Assembly: GCA_005883905.1 (NCBI GenBank)
Contig: VAYD01000268.1
Coordinates: 1-5,862, forward strand
Direction of reading: 5' to 3'
Origin: Actinomycetota bacterium
Lineage (GTDB): Bacteria; Actinomycetota; Thermoleophilia; Solirubrobacterales; Solirubrobacteraceae
DNA: 5,862 nt
Numbering within the stretch: position 1 is the first letter of the stretch; every line of letters starts with the position of its first letter. Position numbers and translations under genes: made by a program. The notes under the pieces were generated by a model that was given only the letters and a program-made list of their open reading frames with translations, had not been told where the DNA came from and ran no database searches. Positions 1-5,445 of the stretch are shown piece after piece.

Positions 1-1
1 C

Positions 2-1390
2 AAGGCCGAGCACGACTTCCGCCGCCCGGCGGACTTCGACCCGCGCCCGTACGCCGCGCGCGCCGACTGGCAGTTCGGCGACCCGCAGGGCACGGCGGAG
101 ATCTGGGTCTCGGAGCGAATCGCCTGGCTGGTCGAGCGCCACTTCGGGCGCTTCGGCGAGATCCGGCGCGAGGAGGGCAGCGAGGACGTCGTCTTCGTCA
201 CCGACTACGCCTCGCCGCGGATGCTCGTGTCGTGGGTGCTGCGCCTGGGCGAACACGCGCGGCTCCTGTCGCCCGAGCCGGTCGCGACCGAGCTGGACGA
301 GCGCGCCGCACGGCTCGAGCAGCTCCATGCCGAGCCGCTGGAGCTCGCGGGCCCGGCGCGTCGCAAGCGCGGCCCGGAGACCTCCGCCAACGGCGGAGGC
401 TCGGCGCGGCGCGAGACCACGATCCGCCCGGAGCGCTTCGCCCGGCTCGTCACCCTGGCCTCGATCCTGATCGACGCGGGGCGCCGCGCCGAGCGCCTGC
501 AGTCCGCAGAGCTGTGCGAGCGCCTGCAGATCTCCGACCAGGAGCTGCGCGAGGACGTCAACGTGCTCAACGTCGTGAACTTCGGCGGCGGCTCGTACGT
601 CCTGTACGCCGAGGTCGACGAGATCACCGGCGAGATCGAGGTCGACCCCGAGCCCTACTCCGACAACTTCGCCCGCCCGGCGCGGCTGCTGCCGGTCGAG
701 GCCAAGGCGCTCGTCGCCGCGATCGACCTCATCGGCGACCACCTGCCCGCGGGATCGCTGTCGTCTGCGCGGGACAAGATCGTCGACGCGCTCGGCGCCG
801 ACCCGATGGAGCAGGGCCTGCAGGTCGCGCGCGCCGCCGGCGACGACTCGGAGATCGCCCGCGTCGTGTCGGAGGCGATCAAGCGCCGCAGGCTGATGCG
901 CCTCGACTACTACAAGCAGAACGAGGACGAGTACACGGCGCGCACGATCGAGCCCTACTACCTGATCAACAGCCGCGAGGGCTGGTACGTCGCCTCGTAC
1001 GACCCGGCCAAGGAGGCGGTCCGCCACTTCCGGCTGGACCGCATCCGCGAGGCCGAGATGCTGTCCGAGAAGTACACGCCGCGCCCGGAGGTCAAGCCGA
1101 GCGCCGACCTCGAGGGCTGGACGCGCACCGGCGAGGTCGAGGCCTCGCGGATCGCGCGCGTGTGGGTCTCCCCCGACCGCGCCCGCTGGGCGCGCGAGGA
1201 GCGCACGGTGTCGCAGGAGCTCTCCGACGGCTCCGTCATCGTCGAGCTCCCGTTCGCGGGCTCGGACTACCTCGTGCGCGAGGTGCTCAAGGAGGCCGGC
1301 GACGCCGCGGTCGTCGAGCCCGAGGATGCCCGCGAGGCGGTCCTCGAAGCCGTGCAGCGCGTGCGGAACGAGACCAAGGCGGCCCACTGA
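2..1390 (+). CDS. pafBC: Fused PafB-PafC-type WYL-domain transcriptional regulator (5' end outside window)
   Basis: The reading frame is open from the first bases, so the gene begins upstream; 462 residues are visible. Residues 1 to about 95 resemble the C-terminal part of a WYL regulator (the PafB half), ending in SPRMLVSWVLRLGEHARLL. A charged, Gly-rich linker follows (about 115-140). The PafC-like half has a helix-turn-helix-like segment (about 143-195, starting RPERFARLVTLASILID) and a WYL domain (about 292-355) with IEPYYLI, GWYVASYD and HFRLDRI. The name-giving triplet reads W-Y-V here. A C-terminal extension (about 375-455) follows. In mycobacteria PafB and PafC form a heterodimeric activator of the RecA-independent DNA-damage response; single-chain fusions occur in other actinobacteria. 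The family's usual Pup-proteasome genes are not visible. The assignment to PafBC rather than another tandem WYL regulator rests on this half-half architecture and is fairly secure. Confidence 0.85.
   Translation, partial: KAEHDFRRPADFDPRPYAARADWQFGDPQGTAEIWVSERIAWLVERHFGRFGEIRREEGSEDVVFVTDYASPRMLVSWVLRLGEHARLLSPEPVATELDERAARLEQLHAEPLELAGPARRKRGPETSANGGGSARRETTIRPERFARLVTLASILIDAGRRAERLQSAELCERLQISDQELREDVNVLNVVNFGGGSYVLYAEVDEITGEIEVDPEPYSDNFARPARLLPVEAKALVAAIDLIGDHLPAGSLSSARDKIVDALGADPMEQGLQVARAAGDDSEIARVVSEAIKRRRLMRLDYYKQNEDEYTARTIEPYYLINSREGWYVASYDPAKEAVRHFRLDRIREAEMLSEKYTPRPEVKPSADLEGWTRTGEVEASRIARVWVSPDRARWAREERTVSQELSDGSVIVELPFAGSDYLVREVLKEAGDAAVVEPEDAREAVLEAVQRVRNETKAAH
381..399. repeat. 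Perfect inverted repeat (8-bp stem, 3-nt loop) in the PafB-PafC linker
   Basis: The arms CCTCCGCC (381-388) and GGCGGAGG (392-399) are exact reverse complements around AAC. The repeat lies inside the coding sequence, in the stretch encoding the flexible linker between the two WYL halves. There is no T-run after it, so it is not a canonical intrinsic terminator. Chance is possible at this GC content, but an 8/8 GC-rich stem with a 3-nt loop would be a stable RNA hairpin. Confidence 0.6.
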
Positions 1391-1415
1391 CGCCTGTGGG
1401 ATCCTTGGCGCCGCA

Positions 1416-2093
1416 GTGAGGGTGCTGGTCGTCGAGGACGAGGTCAAGCTCGCGGCGCTGATCCGCAAGGCCCTGCAGGAGCAGGGGGTCCTGGCGGACG
1501 TGGCGATCACAGGCGAGGATGCGCTGTGGATGGCAGGCTCGACGCCGTACGACGTCCTGGTGCTCGACGTCAACCTGCCCGGCATCGACGGGTTCGAGAC
1601 CTGCCGGCGGCTGCGCCAGGACGGCTCGCTGGCGCCAATCCTGATGCTGACGGCACGCGACGCGGTCGAGGACCGGATCACCGGCCTGGACACCGGTGCC
1701 GACGACTACCTGGTCAAGCCGTTCGACATCGGCGAGCTCTTCGCGCGGGTTCGCGCGCTGGCACGCCGGGGGCCCGTGCGGCGCGGGCCGGTGCTCACCC
1801 TCGGCGACCTGAGCCTCGACGTCGCATCGCGCATCGTCAGGCGTGGAGATGTCGAGATCCCGCTGTCGGTCAAGGAGCTCCAGCTGCTCGAGGTCTTCAT
1901 GCGCCACCCGGGCGCGGTCCTGTCTCGTTATGACCTCCTCGAGGGAGCCTGGGACATGGGCTACGAGAGCCGGTCGAACGTCATCGACGTCTACGTGCGC
2001 TACCTGCGCGAGAAGATCGACCGCCCCTTCGGGGCCGAGAGCATCGAGACCGTGCGCGGGGCCGGATACCGCATCCGCGCGGCCGCGAGCTGA
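1416..2093 (+). CDS. OmpR/PhoB-family two-component response regulator
   Basis: This 225-residue protein is the usual length for the family. The receiver domain (about 1-115) has the acidic pocket E7/D8, the phosphoacceptor D51 in the VLDVNLPGIDG motif, T79 in LMLTAR and K101 in YLVKPF. The C-terminal winged-helix DNA-binding domain (about 126-222) shows the SVKELQLLEVF, SNVIDVYVRYLREKI and VRGAGYRI segments typical of OmpR-like regulators. The start is GTG 1416 because MRVLVVEDE is the canonical N-terminus. An in-frame ATG at 1326 would add 30 unconserved residues and overlap the WYL gene. The Shine-Dalgarno sequence is weak (GGGA, 14 nt upstream). It follows the WYL gene by 25 nt and may be co-transcribed with it. 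The convergent kinase gene next door is its likely partner. The regulated genes cannot be told from sequence. Confidence 0.93.
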   Translation: MRVLVVEDEVKLAALIRKALQEQGVLADVAITGEDALWMAGSTPYDVLVLDVNLPGIDGFETCRRLRQDGSLAPILMLTARDAVEDRITGLDTGADDYLVKPFDIGELFARVRALARRGPVRRGPVLTLGDLSLDVASRIVRRGDVEIPLSVKELQLLEVFMRHPGAVLSRYDLLEGAWDMGYESRSNVIDVYVRYLREKIDRPFGAESIETVRGAGYRIRAAAS

Positions 2094-2098
2094 ACGAT

Positions 2099-3481
2099 TC
2101 AGCCCACGCGCGGCAGCGCCATCCACACGTCCGCGCCGGCCTCGGGCAGGTTGCGTGCCCCTACTTGGCCTCCCTGGGCGGTGGCCACGGCTTCCACGAG
2201 CGCCAACCCAAGCCCACTGCCAGGTTCGCCCGCGCGTGCCTCGGCGCCCCGCCCGAAGCGCTCGAACGCACGCTGCAGGAGGTGGTCCGGGAAGCCCCGA
2301 CCCTCGTCGGTGACGTGCAACTCGACCAGCCCGTCCTCGGCCCGGGAGCTCAGCGTGACCGTTCCCTCGCCGTAGCTCAGCGCGTTCGCGATCAGGTTGT
2401 CGAGCGCCTGGGCGGTTCGGTCCGGATCAGCATGCACCGCCATGCCAAGCGCCACGCCGCCGATCACGATCGAGCGTTCGCGCATCGCCGCGGCGGCGCG
2501 CGCGCGGGTCGCGGCAGCCTCGAGCATGTCCCGCACGACCAGCGGCGCGGGCCGCAACGGGAGACGGCCCTCGTCGGCGCGCGCGAGCACGAGGAGATCG
2601 TCGGCGAGCCGCGTCATCCGCAGCGCCTCCTCCGCGGCGGATTCAAGCGCTGCCCGCAGCTCCACCGGATCGCGATCGCCGCGCAGGGCCAGGTCCACCT
2701 CCGCCCGCAGCGTCGTGAGGGGGGTCCGCAACTCGTGGCTTGCGTCGCTCACGAGGCGCCGTTCACGTTCGAGCACCGCCTCGACGCGGGCGAGCATCAC
2801 GTTCAGCGTGCGGCCGAGCGCGCCGATCTCGTCCAACGGGTCCGGCACCGGCAGCCGCTCCGACAGCCGCCGATCGGTGATGCGCTCGGCTTGTGCCCGC
2901 ATCCGCTCGACAGGCAGCAGGGCCGCGCGAGCAAGCTCGTACCCCGCGATGCTGGCAAGCAGCAGCGCGAGCGGCCCGGCGATCAGCAGCAGCGTCCGCA
3001 ACCGTGCAAGCTCGTGGTCGCGTAGCGCGAGCGTTCCCGCCACGGCGACCGCGATGCGGCGTCCACCGGGCGCGGTTGCCGGGAACGCGCGGATCCGCAC
3101 ATCCCCGAACGGCAGCGTGCGCCGCGCGACTCGCTCCGGCTGCCGAACGGCGCGACGGGCCTCGCGCACCGACAAGAGGCGCGAGCCCTCTGCCCTGCGA
3201 GTGGATGCAACAAGCTGCCCGTTCTCGCCGTAGACGTGCGCGAAGGGCGCTCCGCTCGACGCGACTGCACCGGGCGGCCCCGCTTCGACCAGCGCCTTGA
3301 GGTTGTCGACCTCCACCCGAAGCGAGGCATCCACCTGCGCGTCGAGATCCGAACGGAACTGCACGTACAGGAACACCCCTGCGGCACCCAGCACGGCCAG
3401 CATCACGCCGGCGAACGCGATGGTGAGCCGCGCGCGGATCGGCAGGCGGGCGAAGCGCAGCGACCACCGCGAACGGGCCAT
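2099..3481 (-). CDS. Membrane sensor histidine kinase (HAMP, HisKA, HATPase_c)
   Basis: This 460-residue protein has classical sensor-kinase architecture. A first membrane helix lies at about 19-41 and a second at about 162-182, bracketing an extracytoplasmic sensor region of about 120 residues without a recognised fold. A HAMP domain follows (about 183-238). The HisKA dimerisation domain carries the phosphoacceptor H249 in SDASHELRTPL. The ATPase domain has the N-box (N362, N366 in DNLIANALSYG), G1 box (DEGRGF, 392-397), F-box (FERFGRG, 406-412) and G2 box (GSGLGL, 421-426). All catalytic motifs are intact, so it should autophosphorylate. It is encoded convergently to the response regulator, with 5 nt between stop codons. 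It follows a small membrane-protein gene by 13 nt, suggesting an operon with the two small genes upstream. Only GAGG abutting the ATG resembles a ribosome binding site. The signal is unknown. Confidence 0.93.
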   Translation of the reverse strand: MARSRWSLRFARLPIRARLTIAFAGVMLAVLGAAGVFLYVQFRSDLDAQVDASLRVEVDNLKALVEAGPPGAVASSGAPFAHVYGENGQLVASTRRAEGSRLLSVREARRAVRQPERVARRTLPFGDVRIRAFPATAPGGRRIAVAVAGTLALRDHELARLRTLLLIAGPLALLLASIAGYELARAALLPVERMRAQAERITDRRLSERLPVPDPLDEIGALGRTLNVMLARVEAVLERERRLVSDASHELRTPLTTLRAEVDLALRGDRDPVELRAALESAAEEALRMTRLADDLLVLARADEGRLPLRPAPLVVRDMLEAAATRARAAAAMRERSIVIGGVALGMAVHADPDRTAQALDNLIANALSYGEGTVTLSSRAEDGLVELHVTDEGRGFPDHLLQRAFERFGRGAEARAGEPGSGLGLALVEAVATAQGGQVGARNLPEAGADVWMALPRVG

Positions 3482-3494
3482 CCTCGCGCGAACG

Positions 3495-3650
3495 CTAGCG
3501 GCGGGGGCGCCTCACGAGTGCGACGACCAGCACAGCCCCGTCGACGGCGTCCGTGATCCCGTCGCGCACGGTCGCGAGCACAACGACGCACGCGACCGCC
3601 ACGGCGCCCGCGACGAGGAGCTTCGCCTGCGGCCGCCCCCGCGGCCTCAA
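3495..3650 (-). CDS. Small hydrophobic membrane protein, TTG start (51 aa)
   Basis: This reading frame has no ATG, so ATG-only gene finding misses it. From TTG 3650 it encodes 51 residues: a basic head (RPRGRPQAK), a strong hydrophobic segment (about 11-28, LLVAGAVAVACVVVLATV), a short acidic hinge (about 30-37), a second hydrophobic stretch (about 38-46, GAVLVVALV) and a basic tail (RRPRR). Nearly every codon ends in G or C, as in the neighbouring genes. TTG is the only standard start between the upstream in-frame stop and a GTG inside the first helix. The start lies 4 nt after the stop of the 63-residue ORF, and the kinase ATG lies 13 nt after its stop, so translational coupling in one operon is plausible. 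I do not recognise a family. It could also be the C-terminal part of a protein split from the upstream ORF by a frameshift. Confidence 0.55.
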   Translation of the reverse strand: MRPRGRPQAKLLVAGAVAVACVVVLATVRDGITDAVDGAVLVVALVRRPRR

Positions 3651-3654
3651 CGCG

Positions 3655-3846
3655 TCAGGGTCGCCCCGCCCGTCCGTCGTGGTCCGGGTGCGGTTCGTCG
3701 CTCCCGGCGAGGGCTTCGTGGCCCCCGTGGTTCGACTGTTCGTGCAGAGCGGCCGCCCGCTCGCTCGCCTGGCGGCGCTCGAGCTTCATCACCTCGGCAG
3801 TGATGATGCGTTCGCGGACCTTCGTGTTCTTGGCTCCGATTTCCAT
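3655..3846 (-). CDS. Small hypothetical protein with charged helix and His/Asp-rich tail (63 aa)
   Basis: Residues 1 to about 37 are highly charged and look helical (EIGAKNTKVRERIITAEVMKLERRQ), possibly a short coiled coil. The remaining 26 residues are polar and rich in His, Asp, Glu and Gly. Histidines lie at 35, 40, 43, 53 and 56, a composition compatible with metal binding but not proof of it. There is no signal peptide or membrane segment. Most codons end in G or C, in contrast to the other frames over this stretch. It has an ATG start but no evident Shine-Dalgarno sequence. It opens the presumed minus-strand operon leading to the membrane protein and histidine kinase. No family is recognised. 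It may be an independent small protein or the N-terminal part of a longer protein continued in another frame. Confidence 0.5.
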   Translation of the reverse strand: MEIGAKNTKVRERIITAEVMKLERRQASERAAALHEQSNHGGHEALAGSDEPHPDHDGRAGRP

Positions 3847-3914
3847 GGTCTGTCGAAGTTGAGCGCGACCTGATGAGAGGACGATGAGCCGGAAAGGGCA
3901 ATACGCTCCCGCCG
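3847..3914. promoter_or_regulatory. Divergent intergenic region between the kinase operon and the rml-linked operon
   Basis: This 68-bp stretch is the only divergent spacer in the window, so promoters for both directions are expected in or near it. It contains the local AT-richer patches (around 3853-3860 and 3899-3904). No convincing plus-strand -35/-10 pair was found. A purine-rich GGAAAGG lies at 3891-3897, about 17 nt before the GTG of the next gene, which is too far for a standard ribosome binding site. Confidence 0.45.
3873..3901 (-). promoter_or_regulatory. Weak candidate promoter for the small-ORF/kinase operon
   Basis: Reading the minus strand, TTGCCC (3901-3896) resembles a -35 box and TCTCAT (3878-3873) a -10 box, each matching 4 of 6 consensus bases, with an ideal 17-nt spacer. 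It lies 26 nt upstream of the ATG at 3846, which would give a short leader. The match could be chance; no other pair in this spacer scores better by eye. Confidence 0.22.
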
Positions 3915-4382
3915 GTGAGCCGGCGCGACCAGATCACGATGTCCGACGACGAGGTGCTCGCGTTCCTCGACGAGGAGCGGGTCGTCACGTGCGCGTCGTT
4001 CGGTCCGCGCGGCTGGCCGCACCTGATGCCGCTCTGGTACGTCGTCCGCGAGGGAACGCTGTGGTCCTGGACCTTCGCGAAGTCGCAGAAGATCCGCAAC
4101 CTCGAGCGCGACCCGCGCTGCACGCTGCAGGTCGAGGCGGGGCGCGACGCCTACCACGAGCTGCACGGCGTGATGCTCGAGTGCGAGGCGACGATCCACC
4201 GCGACCTCGACACGGTCACCAGAGTCGGGATGGACCTCGCCGGGCGCTACAGCGGAGCCGAGCCCGCCGCCGACATGCGCGAGGCCTTCGAGCGCCAGGC
4301 CGCCAAGCGCGTCGCGCTGGAGTTCCATGAGCGCCGGCGCGCGACCTGGGACCACCGCAAGCTTGGGAGCGCGACCTATTAA
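3915..4382 (+). CDS. Pyridoxamine 5'-phosphate oxidase-like (split beta-barrel, flavin/F420-type) protein
   Basis: This 155-residue protein has the layout of small actinobacterial split-barrel flavin or deazaflavin proteins. It has an N-terminal helix (about 10-21, SDDEVLAFLDEE), strands with VVTCASFGPRGWPHLMPLWYVV (about 23-44), then WTFAKSQKIRNLERDPR (about 52-68), a region that contacts the cofactor phosphate in related proteins. It ends in the typical ATWDHRKLGS tail. The family includes FMN- and F420-dependent oxidoreductases; the cofactor and substrate cannot be assigned here, and true pyridoxine-phosphate oxidase activity is unlikely at this length. GTG 3915 is chosen because homologues typically begin with an RRDQI-like stretch; ATG 3939 is the alternative. 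Its TAA overlaps the family-standard rmlA start by one base, so it probably heads an operon with rmlA and rmlD, though no functional link to rhamnose is known to me. Confidence 0.82.
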   Translation: MSRRDQITMSDDEVLAFLDEERVVTCASFGPRGWPHLMPLWYVVREGTLWSWTFAKSQKIRNLERDPRCTLQVEAGRDAYHELHGVMLECEATIHRDLDTVTRVGMDLAGRYSGAEPAADMREAFERQAAKRVALEFHERRRATWDHRKLGSATY

Positions 4383-5445
4383 GGGCCTGATCCTCAGCGG
4401 CGGGAAGGGCACCCGTCTGCGCCCGATCACGCACACGAGCGCCAAGCAGCTCGTCCCGGTCGCCAACCGCCCGGTGCTCTTCTACGGCATCGAGGCGATG
4501 GCGAACGCCGGCATCACAGAGGTCGGGATCATCATCGCGCCCGAGACCGGCGACGAGATCCGCGCGGCGGCGGGTGACGGCTCGCGGTTCGGCGTGGAGA
4601 TCACGTACATCGTCCAGGACGAGCCCGCCGGCCTCGCGCACGCCGTCCTCACCGCGGAGCCGTTCCTCGGTAGCGACCCGTTCGTCATGTACCTCGGCGA
4701 CAACCTGCTGCAGGGCGGCATCGAGGACCTCGTCAAGGCGTTCGACACCAGTCGGCCCGACGCGCTGATCCTGCTGACCCCGGTGCCGGATCCCGAGCAC
4801 TACGGCGTGGCCGAGCTCGACGGCGACCGCGTCGTGCGCCTGGCGGAGAAGCCGCCGCAGCCGCGCACCAACCTCGCGCTGGTCGGCGTCTACATGTTCA
4901 CGGCGGGCATCCACGACGCGGCGCGGGCGATCAAGCCCAGCGGGCGCGGGGAGCTGGCGATCACCGACGCCATCCAGCACCTCGTCGATACCGGCGCACG
5001 GGTCGAGCCGCACATCGTGGAGGGCTGGTGGAAGGACACCGGGCGCCTGGACGACATGCTGGAGGCCAACCGGCTGATCCTGGAGACCATCCACCCCTCC
5101 AACGGCGGTGATTGCATCGACTCCAGTGTGGACGGGCGGGTGATCATCGAGCCCGGCGCGCGGTTGGAGCGCTCGGCGGTGCGCGGCCCGGCGATCATCG
5201 GCGCGGGGACCCGGCTGGTCGACGCCTACGTCGGGCCGTATACCGCGATCGCCGAGGACTGCCTGGTCGAGGGCGCCGAGGTCGAGCACTCGATCCTGCT
5301 GGCCGGGGCGAAGGTGCGCAATCTCAGCGGGCGCATGGAATCGTCGCTGCTCGGGCGCAACGTCGTGGTCGAGCGCGACGAGGGCCGCCAGCCGCGCGCC
5401 TACCGCTTCATGGTCGGCGACAACAGCGAGATCGGGATCCTCTGA
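4327..5445 (+). CDS. rmlA: Glucose-1-phosphate thymidylyltransferase, long form
   Basis: The enzyme joins glucose-1-phosphate and dTTP to give dTDP-glucose, the first step of dTDP-L-rhamnose synthesis, in the cytoplasm. Numbered from ATG 4327 (372 residues), the nucleotide-binding loop SGGKGTRLRP lies at 24-33, SAKQLVPVANRP at 38-49, the metal-binding LGDN at 123-126 (D125), EKP at 174-176 and WWKDTG at 234-239. The C-terminal part (about 262-350) is a left-handed beta-helix-like repeat region (VIIEPGARL, AIIGAGTRL, VGPYTAIAE, SLLGRNVVV). This marks the roughly 355-residue long form rather than the roughly 290-residue short form. The start is uncertain. ATG 4327 has GGAG 4 nt upstream but adds 17 unconserved residues and a 56-nt overlap. 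TTG 4363 is another option. The family N-terminus (MKGLILSGG) aligns with an ATT at 4378. The gene overlaps rmlD by one base. Confidence 0.93.
   Translation: MSAGARPGTTASLGARPIKGLILSGGKGTRLRPITHTSAKQLVPVANRPVLFYGIEAMANAGITEVGIIIAPETGDEIRAAAGDGSRFGVEITYIVQDEPAGLAHAVLTAEPFLGSDPFVMYLGDNLLQGGIEDLVKAFDTSRPDALILLTPVPDPEHYGVAELDGDRVVRLAEKPPQPRTNLALVGVYMFTAGIHDAARAIKPSGRGELAITDAIQHLVDTGARVEPHIVEGWWKDTGRLDDMLEANRLILETIHPSNGGDCIDSSVDGRVIIEPGARLERSAVRGPAIIGAGTRLVDAYVGPYTAIAEDCLVEGAEVEHSILLAGAKVRNLSGRMESSLLGRNVVVERDEGRQPRAYRFMVGDNSEIGIL
4365..4369 (+). promoter_or_regulatory. Shine-Dalgarno-like GGGAG ahead of the family-standard rmlA start
   Basis: GGGAG sits 8 nt before the ATT at 4378, which is an ideal spacing. 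ATT 4378 encodes the position where homologues carry the initiator methionine. The site overlaps the 3' end of the upstream split-barrel gene, whose TAA shares a base with the ATT. It does not serve TTG 4363, which it overlaps, nor ATG 4327, which lies upstream of it. It is therefore relevant to choosing the real start. Confidence 0.4.

Noticed and set aside
2094..2098. Bidirectional terminator between the convergent stop codons
   Set aside because: The gap is five bases, and no hairpin with a flanking T-run is visible in or just around it.
1287..2126. 279-residue open frame on the minus strand opposite the response regulator
   Set aside because: It is antisense to a gene with every family motif, and its composition (Asp, Arg, Val, His-rich, no domain) is typical of a high-GC shadow frame.
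2165..3233. Two plus-strand frames of about 280 residues opposite the histidine kinase
   Set aside because: The kinase on the other strand has all its catalytic boxes. These frames are Ser/Arg- or Arg/His-rich shadows with no recognisable domain.
3846..3870. Possible PafBC/RecA-NDp-type promoter motif near CTGTCGAAG
   Set aside because: Only the TGTC-R core matches the TTGTCRGTG element as I know it, and no suitable TA-containing -10 follows at the expected distance.
3553..3873. Plus-strand 106-residue frame across the small-ORF region
   Set aside because: The minus-strand frames here show the stronger G/C third-position pattern, an organised membrane segment and operon-like spacing. This frame has no recognisable features.
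3647..4123. 158-residue minus-strand frame overlapping both the small ORF and the split-barrel gene
   Set aside because: It runs antisense through a recognised gene and out of frame with the small ORF; its Arg/Ser/Thr-rich composition is shadow-like.
4216..5289. 357-residue minus-strand frame opposite rmlA
   Set aside because: It is a shadow of a well-conserved enzyme. It crosses the junction between two plus-strand genes and shows no domain.
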